The notes under the pieces: generated by a model | Database searches by the model: none | Told to the model about the DNA's origin: nothing | What the model saw: only the letters and a program-made list of their open reading frames with translations | Source: Sphaerolaimus hirsutus | Lineage: Eukaryota; Nematoda; Chromadorea; Monhysterida; Sphaerolaimidae | Direction of reading: 5' to 3' | DNA length: 64,000 nt | Assembly (NCBI GenBank): GCA_964036195.1 | Contig: OZ038459.1 | Location: forward strand, 7,561,206-7,625,205 | Translations under genes and position numbers: made by a program | Shown here: piece after piece, positions 46,505 through 60,700 of the stretch | Layout of the letters: every line of letters begins with the position of its first letter | How positions within the stretch are numbered: position 1 is the first letter of the stretch

Positions 46505-47185
46505 TAGGGATTGCCCGTGTTTTTTAACTTTTTTATTAAAAACTTTATTTTTAAACAGGCATCGAAACCGTTTTTTTTTTTTTTAAACTGCAGCCAAAAT
46601 TTTTAGTACTAAGCACTAGGTATTTTGCAATTTTTTTGCGCACATGCGCGCAATTTCACATGCCCATTACCATTGGTGGTTGTTTTCATTGGTTTTGAGG
46701 CATTTTTAGTGTGAAACCCTCCATTTGTTCATGCTATTTTGTCATAATAAGCCATGATATGTTAGTGTAGTATATAATATCCAGCCAATGTGCCCCCATA
46801 TAGCTGTACAGTGTGATACATCACTGCCAATGTATTTGCCTGCTCTTATAACCTTTTTAAGCACTTTTCCATGCCCAACTTCCCTTGAAGTCACGAACAT
46901 TCGACAAAAGGCGATATACGTCAGAAGTCGACATAAAACGGATATTTTTGACATAAATCACCACTTATAATGCTATCCTATGGCTCCACAGCCATTCTGT
47001 GGCTATATATAACATCACAAAGTACTGCCAGTTGTCTAATGTACCTGTATACATGTTGACCCAAGACCATAACTGGGAGCTTTTGGAAAAAAACGTTTTA
47101 TTTAATAAAAAAAACGTTTTTTATTAAAAAAACGTTGTTTTTTAAAACAGGGTCGTTGAAAAAAAAACGTTTTTTTCCATCCCTA
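46505..47185. mobile_element. hAT-like TAGGGATTG/CCATCCCTA element
   Basis: The ends are TAGGGATTGCCC and TTTTCCATCCCTA, with an exact 8-bp duplication ATCGAAAC. The interior is shared with the 10842-11522 copy. Confidence 0.9.
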
Positions 47186-47889
47186 ATCGAAACACGTTAT
47201 TTTTTTCAACTCTAGCTCGGGTCATAGGCCATAGCCCCCCCCCCCCTCATTTCGTCGAGTTTGTGTGTCGAGTTTGTGTGTCGAGTGGCAAAATTCTAAA
47301 GTCAAGTCGGTCAAGTGTTACTTTTTGGTATGCTGCTTTGCCGAAATTTTAGATACTGGTTTCTTTACCAATGTTTTGACATGCAATAATGAAGTGTTCT
47401 TAACTTATAACAAAAAATTTAAATTTTAACTGGTAACTTTTAAATCATGTTACCCACAAAAAGTAACTTTTTGTCACACATGTTCATCTTTTCTCTCTTG
47501 CCACACAAATAAATTTGTAAAAATAATAATAAAACTGTCACATAACTTCAAAGCAAAACAAAATCAAAGATAATTTCAGGCAAAGAATGGAAAACAACTT
47601 CCCTTTTAGAAAAAAACTATTTTTCAGTATTTTCGGGAAGAAAATATTGCCATATTTATCATCAGAAATTTTGTCAGTTGCAAGGAGTAGCTATCTACTC
47701 TGATGCAGCACTGCCTAAAGAGTATGATAAACTATATAAGTGCGCAGCCACATATATTATTGTAGATTGTTCAATATATCGTCATTTTAATCAGTTCAAT
47801 CGTTAGGTTAAATTGAAGTTCAAAGACACCCCGACTCGAAATTCGCCAAAAATTTGAGTTGAGTCAAGCAAAACCCTTTGGCCTCGAGT

Positions 47890-49060
47890 CATGTGTGCTG
47901 ACCGTGGAAAAATGGATGGATAAAGAAATACAGAGATTTAATAATTAGGCTCATATTTGTCCATTTACCTATTTGCACTATTTTACATTTCATGCACTAT
48001 ATAAATTTACCACGCAAATTATATTTCTTGCACTATATTATTTATCCATGGAGAATATTTAATTAGGAAAGTGTATTATGAGTATTTGATATGTTTATGT
48101 GGAATATTTAGGTTAAAAGGACAGATAAGTTATTATTAGGTTTATGAATATGAAATTAGGTTCATTCAACTCGCCATAATTTTCTGATTATTATTATATA
48201 TACATTTACATGGTTTGCTTGCAATTTGGGAAAGTCAAATCTTGTAAATATTTATGTGCAACGTACTTACTTAGGCCAGCGTCCTAATAGAGAAATGGTG
48301 CCCTGTGTGTGACTAGCATTTACTGTATGTGTTTACTAAGCCCTTCGCGTAGGCATAATTATTATAGCTTTGCAATGCTTTATATAATATTAATTTGACA
48401 CTTTATGGTGAATACCCTGTTTAAATTATATTAAATATGTTATATTAACCCTGCTCAATTAATATACCCATTTACCTCGAATAAGTCCCAATTTGCCAAT
48501 CATCAAATATACATTTCAGAAAGTGATTATTATTGTATTGAATATGTCCTGCTTTACTTACGTCATTAGGAACATTTGCACTACTACTTGCAATTTCCAA
48601 ACTCTAGTTTATTAGTTTCAAAGTGCGTCAATGGTTTCTGACAAATTGAAACAGATTAGTAAATCGGCCGAGTTTGCCGACTTCGCGCTTCACAAGATTA
48701 ATAGTTTTTCTATTAGCCCAATTTGTACCTGGTATTTCTTTACCATAATTGTTTGAATGTGTGCACGCGTAGAATAAGCCAACTGTTTCGGCTAGATGTG
48801 TCTTATTATTGCATTTATGTCTTATTTGTGCATTTGAATTTAGGAAATTACTGTAGCTATGTTTTATACATAATTTCCGTGTCTTAGTTACTTTGGAAGT
48901 TTTTACTTCAGTCTTTGGACCCACCCCAAGTCTTCAAAAGAAGCTAGCGATAGAAACTTCGACTAGGAAGCTCGCTAGGCTTTGCGCTTTGTATTTGGCT
49001 GCATCTGATCAAATAAAGTACCTGAAACAATCTCGAAACCCCTTTCAACACACAACCACG
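47890..49060. mobile_element. Possible solo LTR-like insertion (tentative)
   Basis: It starts TGTGTGCTGACCGTGG and ends near CAACACAC, with an AATAAAGTA polyadenylation-like site at about 49013. It interrupts a region whose flanks share GTCGAGTCGAG-like words. No second LTR, primer site or pol frame was seen. Confidence 0.22.
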
Positions 49061-50597
49061 AAATAAACTCAACTTGGCTGTTGACAAGTGGACGTTCGGC
49101 TACAAAGGGAAATCAAACCACTCTAAAGGCCGTTTCTCACTACGGTCTTGGAGTTGCCGGATTCGGTGGAAGAAGACGCTGATTTCGGTGGCTTCATCAC
49201 ATCACGGGCAATTTAGTTTTTTGGTCACATCGAGTCGAGTCTTTTGGCACTAATTTTGTGTCACCAGTCGAGTCGAGTTCGAGACCATATTGAACGACCC
49301 GAAGAAGAAATCTTTCGAACTGTTAATATTCCAGCTCGATGAACGCAACCGCGCTTAAAATAGTGTGCCATGCGTTTGTGCGGCGGGCGCTTTTAGCTAC
49401 CTATTTACACATTTCTGTGAAAGCATGTGGGATCACTGACTGTCAACCGCCCGCCCTCTATTTACTATACTAAGTAACATGGGCATACCGTATATCCTCA
49501 AATAAAGCCCCCGGGGAGTTATTTTTCGTCATAATTTTTTGAGGGGGACTTATTCGAGAGTGTGAGTTTTTTCTTCGTCAGAATTTTCAGTAAAATGTAT
49601 GATGAATTTATTTGGAGCACAAATGGGGTAAAGTTGGTGACATGAATCATTTGTAGGAATACAAAATCCACAATTCAAGCAGTGAAATCAATGTTAGTGA
49701 ATTCTAGCTGCAAGATATATGTATATGAATATTTACATAATAAATACACAAAACGGTTTTTGTAAATGTGAAATGTTACCCAAATACCAAATATGTAAAT
49801 ACCCATCAATGTGGGGGTAGTTATTCGAAGGCGGGGGGGGGTATTTTTCCTCACAAGAGAGTTGCTTAATCGAAGGGGGGATTATTCGAAGGATGACTTA
49901 TTCAAGGTTATACGGTAGTTCCGTTTTCTCTTCCAGTAGGATCTTACCCGGGCGGTGACACGGCGGTTTAGGTTCTACAAATGCCCGCAAAATCAAGTAT
50001 GCATAGTTTGTGCATAGTGCACTCGAATTTCTGTAAAATTGATCCCGTGTGGCACGTGGCGAGTGTAATCCATCGTATTTTCCGTTTCCCATTGTTTGAT
50101 GTGCAGTTTTCTTGTTGATAGTATCGCTTTGGCCGGGCTCAAATGTGCCTCTCGCGAAGTTGACAACTGGGTAGTTGCCAAGAATGACATGAATGGTAAG
50201 ACCCATTCGAAATACAGGAACTACCTAGTTGAGTTTGTGTTTTGCGCGGAAACGCGGAACTTCGCCAATTCTCAGCAACTGAGAAACGATTGCTCATGAG
50301 AGCTGTGCATGGCAATACTTTCTATGCAACCTGATAATTGATGTATTTACGGTATATCATCGAATAAGTACCCAGGGGAGTTATTTTCTCGTCAGTTTTT
50401 TTTACTCGGGAGAAATCCGAGGGGGAGTTATTCTAGTGTAAGTGTCTTTTTCGTCAGAAAGTTTGAGCAAAACTGAAGAAAACTTTTCCTCACCCGGCCA
50501 ACAGAGGGAGTTATTCGAGGATATACGGTATTTTGTTCAATTTTCAGCTCCGTCCCGAACCTGTATTCGGTTCGCCAAAGTGAAACTGGGTCCTGGT

Positions 50598-50880
50598 TGG
50601 TGATGGAAAAAGCGCCATAGCGCTGTTCCAAACCCCAGCGCCAAGCGCCAATGGCCCCGAGCAAAATGGCACCAAGCGCCAGAAGCGCTATGGCGTTTTT
50701 TGCTGTGTGCTAGCGCCAAGCGCCAGCAACAGGCATTTTGTTCTTGGCGCCATGCAAAAATAGCGCCGAGCGCCAAAAACGTCATGGCACTTTTTTATGG
50801 GTGTGGCGCCAAGCGCCAAAAGCGCCATGGCGTTTTCCAGATTCCTTTGGCGCTAGCGCCATGGCGTGTTTCCATCACTA
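50598..50880. mobile_element. hAT-like element made of GGCGCC words
   Basis: The ends are TGGTGATGGAAAAAGCGCC and GTGTTTCCATCACTA. Flanks GTCCTGGT and GTCCTCGT match at 7 of 8 bases. The interior reiterates AGCGCCATGGCGC. Confidence 0.75.
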
Positions 50881-51786
50881 GTCCTCGTATCAACCCTATA
50901 CTTAGCGTCAATATCGGTACTGTCTGTTACCTCAAGAAAATCATACACCATGAAAGAAATCGCAAAATGTCAGGGGTAAAGTCTACAAATAAATCAAACA
51001 TATTTATGTTCCATCATCCCATGGTGTTTTTTTATTCATAATGCCGAGCGTTCGCATGCTGCGATAGTTTGATTAAATCCCAAACCTCCCAATGCTTTCC
51101 CCTTTATAAATATCACGCAGTCGAGTCGATGCCGGGCTCAACTAAACACTACCATCCTAAACACGATCCGGTCTAATCCCTTTCCAGTGTATCCATCTTT
51201 GATTGCGTCGGCTGCTGCCCTCAACAAATCGGCATAGTTGTTAAAACGTATTTACGTTTACTCGATAAATATGGATACTCGAGTACTGCGTAAATACGTT
51301 TACGTTTCCTCCCGAATAAAAATACCGGTGCTCACTACTCGCGTACTTTTTGAAAGTACGCGAGTACAGAAAACGTGTTTCAAACAGGTTTTTAATAGGC
51401 TTTTTAAAGGCATAAAGGAAACGAAGATAGAAAAAAGCTAAAAATAGGGACAAAATAACCAAAATAGCATAAAAATAGGCAAAAACACATTAACTAGTGA
51501 ATTTGACGGTGAAAAAGTTTTAAAAATTAGTATTTTGAGCTAAAATTGGGGCAAAATTTCTCAAAAATACCCAGTTTTACGTTTTCCAGGGACAAAAGTA
51601 ATTTATCTATTCACGTTTTCTCTGAGTAAAAGTAAAAAATATATACTTTACGTTTTCTGTACTCACCTGTGAGTAAAAAATAAATACTTTATGTTTACGT
51701 TTACTTTCGAAAATTTACAGTACTTTAAACAACTCTGCAAATCGACTATCACAAAATCACGCGGTGATGCAGTTGCGGCGCTGAAA

Positions 51787-54700
51787 ATGTCCGCCGCGGC
51801 CGAAATCGGACGCGTCGTGGAAGCCGATCGGCGCCCGGCGGCCGGCTACACCGCCGCTCAGCCCCATGGGATCTCGCTGCCGCTCGGCCGCGCGTAAGGT
51901 CGCATCCTTTTCCGGCACCTATTTTTCGAGTCGACTTCGAAAAAGTTCATCATGTGGTGTATTTACTATTGTTTTTCTCGCACTGTTGGTGGCTAGCATA
52001 CTAGTTGACCTGTGTCAACTCAGATTTCGGCTTTGCGTGTCGCAGAGTGAGCTTCCGTTCCAATGCACTTGCCGTAATATTTATTTGTCAACATTGTGGC
52101 GACACAGCTATTTTTCAACCGAAATTTTGAAAACTTGTAAATCAGCATTGAACGCATTTGAGTTTTATAGAATGTGTCATTTTTACTCTCCGTCACCTGT
52201 AGATAACGGGCACCTCATTCTAAAAAAACTCAAATGGGTTCAATGCTGATTTACGAGTTTTCAAAATATCTTTTGAAAACTTGCTTGTGTGGCCACATTG
52301 ACGCATGTGCATTTGGAGATCGGTCTGCGATACGTGAAGCCGAAATCTGAGTTGACACAGACCAGTTAACGCATATGTATGTGTCAACCATTGATGTACA
52401 TCTAGGATGGGCCTTGTTCATAGTTCTAGATTCAAAATGATTCCGTTCCGGCTGCACTAGTGTTATTTTGCCGCGGCAGTGCGCCGCTGTAGTTGCAGCT
52501 TTAGCCATGGCGACGGGCGCTGCCGCGCGGCTCATTGTTTCGGGCCCCGTCTAATATCGCATCTGGCGTGCGCTAATTTGTTACTAGCGAATCTATCCAA
52601 TAAAGTGATTACCTACCTGTCGTTCGCTCGCGAATTTTTCCATGTGCCGCATCTGGCGGCTGTACCTAGGTATATAAATCGTTGGATAAGCGGACCACAC
52701 CAAATCGTAAAATCTTGTTAGAATGTTGAAGGAATTCTCAAGTAGGTGAAGCTGAAGGCCTCAGAAGTTATGAGATAAATGGTTTTGGTTTGGATACCCC
52801 TGTCTTAATGTAAATACATATTAGACATATTTATTAGCCAGACTTTTTTAGATGAGGTAATTGATGTTTTGAATATGGGAGGTTTTTGATGTGCATACTG
52901 TCAGGCCACATTGAGAAAAACTCCTGAATAAGCTAATCAGGCATCATCCAAGCAATTGTTGTGCATAATCCAAGCACTTTAGATGCAAAATCCACTCACT
53001 CTGCATCATGAACTGCAGCATCATCCAAACAAAAATTGGGCATAATCCAATCAGTTTTCTGGTGTATTCATGTTTGTTTATGTGTAAATTCTGATGTTAT
53101 GTATGCAAATGTGAAGTTTTTGTGAATTTGCAAGGAGTCATTGCAAAGCATTAAGGTACAGAACACCTGCAGTGGGTTAGATGAAAGGTGCTAGGGTTAT
53201 GCAGCACTTTTTAGCTTGGATTGCGCCCGGTTGGATTATGCACACTTGGATGTTGACTCGGCACATTTTGTGGCATTTTTATAGAAATCTGACACAACTG
53301 TACATGCTAGGTATGTGCTAGTCTAGGATAAAACAACAGCTTTTAGTGCAATAACCTATTTTTATACACGAATCTGTACTTTTAATTGATAAAAAAATGG
53401 AAAACATCTCCTACTTCCCAAATGATTATATTTTTACCAGTAGTCTTCTATCAGTTCCCTCTTTAATAAATCCCCTCTATTGGCGGAGTTAGGAAAAATG
53501 ATCCCCCTCGAATAGTTCTCTCACTGTATTAGGTGATAAAATATAGCACTTATAAAAAGCAAGGGATGGTGGCCAAAAATTTTGCCTAGCAGTTTTCCCG
53601 GATAGATAGATAGTTTGGAGACCCCTGACTCAACGATATGTGGTATATAACTTCCAAGTTATCAAAATACGTATTTACGTTTAAACTTTGAAAAATCGCT
53701 GCTCAGTTTCTGCACCCCTAGTAACCCAGTCTGTGACATTTACCTACGTGTACCTGCCATGGCATCGGGCAAACTTTACGACATAAATACACCATATGGC
53801 GGTCTGGCTATTTCATTGGCGCAATCCACTAAGCGCATTTAGCCCAGAGCCCCGTCCGTAGCTCAGATCCGAGCGGTTTTAGATGCATCGGTGCACTTCG
53901 CTGCCGGAAGTTATGTGCCGCTGCACGACGGTTTGTCGCTGGTTTACTTATGTATAACTTTTGTTGGCCCCTTGGCAGAGTGCCAAGTGCCCACGGTCAT
54001 CCAGTTGACACTTTTGCCATTTTGTTCGCACTTTTGATGTGGTAGAATTGTGACGTGGCGGCAAGGACGTAGCCAGGGGGGGGGGGGCGGGGGGGGGGGG
54101 CGGCCGCCCCCCCCCTTCCCGGGCCGGACCAAAAAATGTGCCAGAAATGGCACTTTCAGACGACGATTTTGTCGACAGTTTGAAAAATTTTTGCGCTCAA
54201 GCGCGCTTCTCCCTTCACAACATATTTTTTTGGCTGACCAGTCTCCGCGGCCTAAAAGCCAGTGAAAATGGACTCAATTTCTGTCCATGTCGCTGTATAT
54301 GCCTGTAAAATACAGACGTATACTGCTGTTTTGGCGCCAATGCCAACGCCAGTGGCGCCATGGTGTGGCGCCTACGAATGGCGCCAGCGCCATGGCGCCA
54401 TTCCCCTACAACAGGGGTAAAATTTTAGGGGGGGGGGGGCGCCGCCCCCCCCGTTCGCCGGGCTCCGTATACAATCCGCCCCCCCCGCTCAAAAATCCTG
54501 GCTACGTCCCTGCGTGGCGGTGTCAATTTTGCTCTCGTTGGCGCTGCGCACACTAGTACACCACAGAAATTTGGGAAACTCAAATCTGTTATGACCAGCA
54601 CATTTGAGTTAACAAGACTGAATAATTTTTGATCGCCATCAACACTAGTTAACAGATTCCTCACTCTGGTCAACTCAAATGCATTCAAAACAGATTTATC

Positions 54701-57700
54701 AGTTCCCCAAATTACAGCGGTGAACTAGTGTGCGCAGCGCCATGGTTTTTTGTTCAAATCAGTCCGCATCGCTTGCAGGAGGATGACCGGCGCGCGCGCG
54801 GCCAGTGCGTGGACGAGGTGCCGCGGCCGTGGAAATACCATTGCCCGCCCATAGCTGAAAGTGAGTCTAGAGTTGGGTGGGGGTCCACTCGCGAACTCGC
54901 TGGGTGATCTGGGCGACTGTGCTGTGGGCATAGGCCCCCCTAGTAGGCATATGACAAATTATTATAGTGTGTAATTTGAACAAAAGTGGCATCTTATGTT
55001 GTTGATAAAGTACCGATATTTAATTAAATGATTTGATGGAAACACGCTAGAAAATTTAGGCGAAATAAGAATTGCCCAAGAATAACCCCCCCTTGAATAA
55101 TCCCCCCTTGAATAATCCCCCCTTGAATAGTCCCCCTCAAAGAAGTCTGACGATAAACAATCCCCAGGTACATTGGGCCCACACACGCTAGTTGACATCG
55201 ACACCAAATGTCAACTGGTTCCAATCCCAATTCAAAGCTTGCGTTTGAACGTCGTTCGTCGGCTCGTCAGCCATTATTCGAGCAAATACGGTATCTACCG
55301 TAGTCCCTTTACATTCACCCTCTCAACTGCAGCATTCAGCGCTAACCAGCGGCGGGCGATTCGCATCACGTGGAAAAAGTTGTCAGGCGAAAAGATCCGC
55401 AACCGAACGAGCACCATGCGCCTGGCCGAGTCGGTCTTCACCAAGTACAGGTGCCAGTTCCGCAAATTGAGAAGTGAGAAGTAGAATGGCCAATGCAAAG
55501 TGAATTGAGAAGAAAATTCGCAAAAGCGAAGTAAAAAATAAAAAAGTAATTTCCCTTCGCTTTCCTTCTCAATTCACTTCGCATTTGCCATTTTACTTCT
55601 CTCTTTTCAATTTGCGGAACTGGCCCCAGGGAGCGCACGCCGCAGGTGAACAGGATCTTCGTGCGCACGGCCGTCATGCACGGCATGGCCGCCGCCAGAT
55701 CAGGTATTTTTTGCGCGAATTTTGTCCGCTATTGTATCACTTTTTGATATACTCGATTGATAGAACAATGTGCAATGAACGCTACCATATTTTGATGAAA
55801 GATTGTGCACCAAATTCACCCAAAGTTGGAGCAATGTGATCTGATGAGAAGTTTTTTTATGTCTGTGCGTTCTATCAGATGGGAAATTGTAGATACCGTA
55901 TTTCCTCGAAATACCCCCCCCCCTCGAAATACCCCCCCCCTCGAAATACCCCCCCTCAAAATGGACACTATGAACTTATAAACCCCCCCCTCGAAATACC
56001 CCCCTCCCAATTTAGTGTATAGAGAACGTAAATGACAAAGGCTGCGGTTTGTCATCTGGGTAATGCAAAACACACGTTAAAAACGATGACTCTGTTCTGT
56101 GAGAACAGTGATTATACGTCTACACACTTATACAAGTCTTTAGAGTCTTATAAATGGTGATTTTTGTTGCATTTTCGACGTCTGCGTACGTTTCAGACGA
56201 CAATTTAGTTCTTGGTTTTCAAAAAATTTCTGGCGAAATAATAAACCCCCCCCCTCGAAATACCCCCCCCCCTCGTTTAACCCCCCCTCAAAATTCTCAC
56301 TCTGAAACAATAAACCCCCCGGGGGTATTTCGAGGAAATACGGTATCATTGTAATGTGTTCTGTGGATAGACTATATTCTAGTCAAATAGTTAGATAAAA
56401 GCGTTATCCTACGGGATAACGTTATTTTTAAAACATTTTGATCACGAAAAACGGCATACCCTTTTCAAAAACAGACGTTGACAAAAAAGTAACATCATGT
56501 ATAAGCAGCAATTGTTGTTGACATGACCGATTTTATGGTATGATTGATGTCCCGCAGCTACACTCTCAGCTAGGGTTGGAAAAAAAAACTTTTTTCAACG
56601 CCATGTTTTTTTAAAACGTTTTCACCAAAGCGCCCAGATAAGAACTTGTGTCAACATACATAGGTATATAAGGCACGTGGCAATACTCTGTGATGTTATA
56701 TATGACCATATAATGGCTGTGGAGCCATGGGATAGCATTATAAGTGGTGATTTGTGTCAAAAATGTTTTTGTCGACATGTTCACATATCGCCTTATAGTC
56801 GAATGTTCGTGACTTCAAGGGAAGTTTAGCACGGAATAGTGATCAAACAAGGTTATAAAAGGATGTTGTTACTTTGGCAGTGAAGTTACACACTGTGGAG
56901 GTACATGGAAGCACATTACCTGAATATTATATATACCACAGCAGCATATGACAGCTTTTTAACCTATGGTAGCACATTGAAATGGATGCGTTGATACTAA
57001 AAATGCCATAAAATCAATGAAAACAACCACAAATGTCAATTTGTGTGTGTAATCGCGCGCTTGCGCGCCAAAATTTTGCAAAATACCTAGTGCTTAGTAC
57101 AAAAAATTTCGGCCAATGTTTCAACTAAAAAACGTTTCGGACATCGTGTTAAAAACGTTTGAAAAAAACATCGGCCAACCCTACTCTCATCTCGGTATTC
57201 TATCTCATCTAAGCATCCACAGCACCGACACGTAAATACGTTGTTCTCCATGTTTCGCATGCAGCGCGCAACACAGGTGGTCAAGCGGGATGTTCGGCTA
57301 TGCGGAAAACGTACTCTACGTACAGGGAGCACGCGCCCGCAATGCACCTACTTCTGGAGCACATTATACTTTCGCTGGACAGCGGTCAGCCACTGTCCGA
57401 GGAATGGGACTTGGACGCCATTGGTTCGTTTTCGTTGGCAAACCCCCCCCCCCCCCTCGAATATCCACCCCCCTCAAAATTCTCATTCTGAACCAATCAC
57501 CCCGGGGGGTATTTCGAGGAAATACGGTATTTATTTTTTCTTTGTATTTATATTTAATAGAATATTATGTACATGTATTGTCGATGCCTGGAATCTGCAT
57601 TCTAAGAAGGAAACACATGTGGAGATATTTATGTAAACACCTTCCCGGTCACGTCCGGCAGCCATTTTTTGATTTTACTTCTTATATCCTATCCCCAGTT

Positions 57701-60700
57701 CTAGGGCGCCCCCGAGGCTGAAACTTGGGGGAGATATTGGCGCAACCTCCCTCTACTTCGCATGAATTAGGGGGGTCGCGGCGACCCCTTTCAGGGTGGG
57801 TCGCCGCGACCCCCCCAATTCATGCGAAGTAGAGGGGGGTTGCGCCAATATCTCCCCCAAGTTTCAGCCTCGGGGGCACCCTAGAACTGGGGATAGGATA
57901 TAAGAAGTGAAATCAAAAAATGGCTGCCGGACGTGACCGGGAAGGTGTTTATGAATGAAGGTACAGACGGTGACTTTCTTACGTTTTGTGTGCATTTGTG
58001 TGTGCATTGTTTGAATTTTCTGAAATACTTTGAAGTACCCAGTGCTAATGAAAAAGTATGCGTAGAGATAGGTACTCGTACAATCAAAATTTTGTGCTCC
58101 TGAGCATTTACTCTGTGCACAGGTTTATGTGTATTTCAGAGTATGTAAACGTAAATTCCCACTATCAACTCTGGAGTTTAGGTGTGTGAGGTGTCCGTTA
58201 ACCGCACTTCACCTAGATTAAAAATGAATTATTCGTTCACACTTCGTTCAAAGCCGATTTATTAATTTTCGAAAGTTCGGCTGTAAACAAAATCGTGCGT
58301 GTAGGCACAATTCTCACAAAAACTCCCACTACAACCATGGAACACATCCAAACACAACAGGGTATTCTAGATTTCAGAATAACACTCCAGATTAACAATC
58401 CAGATAGGTAGATAGCTGGCCGATTTGGGGGGTTTACGGGACAGTAGCCCAAAATTTTGCCTCCGGGATAGATAGATAGCTGGCCGATTAGGGGGGTAAC
58501 CCACCTCCCAACCCCCCTTTCCTACCCCTGCAACCAACACAAACACACCCACTCCCAGGTCAGAAGCACGGCCACCTGGCTCAACACGGCCTCACTGCGG
58601 AGATGTTCGAGCGGCTGGGCGAGACCCTGGCCGAGGTGTTCAGCGCGCAGGAGTGCATCCAGGCCTACCCCGACGCCAAGCACTCGTGGCTGCTTTTGGT
58701 GGCGCTGGTCACTGATCGGTTGGTGGGGTGCGGTGGATTTTTGATTGGTGAAATTGGTGGACAGGACAGGCGCCATGGCGCTTTTTGCTTTGGCGCTAGC
58801 GCCAGCCGCCAGCCCAGTGGCGCTTTTACACCACTATTTATAATTCGAGTGTGCTTGGGAAACGTGCTGGGTAAATTGCGTTGTAGTTTTACAGAGTTGA
58901 AAGCATTTTCATCGTCATCAAGTGCAGACATAAATTCACTTCTGTTTATTTTCTGCTGTACAGACAGATATTTATTAAGAAATTGCCTGCGGGCTGTCAT
59001 CGGGGTGACACAATAAATAATAATACGTATACTCTTCGAACATCACACTTAGCATGAAAACCTACCATAACCCATCTGAATAACGAACCAAAAATTATAC
59101 AGTTTTTCATCATAATATTTCGTTTTTACTATGGAATAATTAATTACGAGTTATATCACTAGATTATATTCATGAAAATATGGTAGGATTCTGCGCAAAG
59201 TAGTCGTTCGTGCCATTCCGTATACACTTTTACAGCATCGCTGCGGGTTTCACCAAGGCGGCGGCGCGCGACTCTCGCCACCGGCAGCAGAAGCGCAGCG
59301 TGCGCCAGGTGCCAATCCCAGACCCTGTAAAATGTCAAATCATGTAAAATGGTAAAAGTCATGTAAAATGCTCTACAAAATGGCAAACTTACGTTTGTCA
59401 TTTTGCAGGGCATTTTATATGACTTTTGACACTTTGCATGCCATTTGACAGGATCTGGGACTGCCCCCAGGCGGCCGAGCGGCACGGCACCGCGTCCATT
59501 TGGCTCCAGTATCAGCACCAGCAGCAGAGCGGCGCGCGGTCGGCGCCCGCCACTGTGGCCAAGCAGGCCGGCAGGTTATTTTTGCAGCTCAAAGACCTGT
59601 TTATGGATCTATTTGAGTTGTCAGCTCGTACGATCCTCGTGACCAGGGTTGTCAAACACTCAGAAAAAAAGATGAATAAAAATATTGAATATAATGAAAT
59701 CTGATATTTGGTTATACTTTCTTTTCTTTTTCCGGGGATATTTTATCAGAAGATTTTTTATGAGAAGAAAACGAAAAAATCTCTCATTTATATATTTTTT
59801 TAAGAGATTTTATTTTATTTTTGAAATATTTTTCTGATTTTATATTTAATAATATTGGGGAAAAATAATCCCCCTTGAATAATTCCCGCTTAAGGCGTAT
59901 GATCAATGTGTGTCCAATCTGATCAAAAATTGCAGGTTATTGTTATAAAGCATATTTTGTGCAATAAGTTGTGAGAAAAATGTTTGAAAATATTTACAAA
60001 ATAATAATTCCACCCCTTGAATAATTCCCCCTCGAATAGTCCCACTCCAAAAAGTCCTATGAAACAATAATTCTCCTGTGGAATTATTCGAGCAATCGCG
60101 GCATTCATTCCGCCTGTATGGTAAATATGTATATTATTTATTTAAATGTATTTACACGCATTTCCGCAGATCCAATGGCAAAGTGGCAACAAATGGCAAG
60201 TCAAAGTCGGGGGGACGGCAACCAGACAACGTGGTGCTCGCATCGCGTGCACTCGCGGCTGAAATGGACGCTGATGAACAAACTCTAGTGCTCACGAAGT
60301 GTCTCACTGAGCCGGACTTTAATGTAAGTTTGTTAAGTTGGTATTGATCATGTCAAAGTTGAGGAAATTAATGACCAGCTTTGTTTTACGACTACTGTGG
60401 AGATCATTTGTTGTTGGGTTTATCATCGAAAATGGTCAGGTCAATCTGCTTGAAATAGGTTTGCATACATACTATTGCACTTTAGTGGTGGACTGTAATT
60501 CATTATCATGTGCATCGAAATTAGTTGCTCTTTCATGTATTTTCGTCTTATAAATGTGATTTCTGTAAATTTATTTTCAGCTATTTAGATACACATCGAG
60601 GATTCATTCAGCTGCTCTAAAATCTGACACTCAAATGTCAAATCGAATCTCAAATTGACAATCTCAATCTGTTCTATTTACCCAGAGTATTTCGCGCAAC

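Larger units (their letters stand above)
46361..51786. other. Spacer before the globin gene
   Basis: It holds a hAT-like element (46505-47185), an AT-rich unique tract with possible LTR-like sequence (47890-49060), C-rich MITEs (49490-49920, 50350-50535), a GGCGCC element (50598-50880) and a TAGTTGTTAAAA element (51236-51735). An open minus-strand stretch at 50190-49930 (NFARGTFEPGQ...) ends at a possible donor CCCGG/GTAAGA but is unassigned. Confidence 0.5.

Noticed and set aside
48628..48924. 98-aa minus-strand ORF at 48628-48924
   Set aside because: Low GC, no homology recognised, and located in a tract that resembles non-coding or LTR-like sequence.
58768..58825. GGCGCC-rich segment after globin exon 6 as an extra exon
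   Set aside because: It matches the dispersed GGCGCCATGGCGC element, and the phase-correct globin continuation is at 59236.
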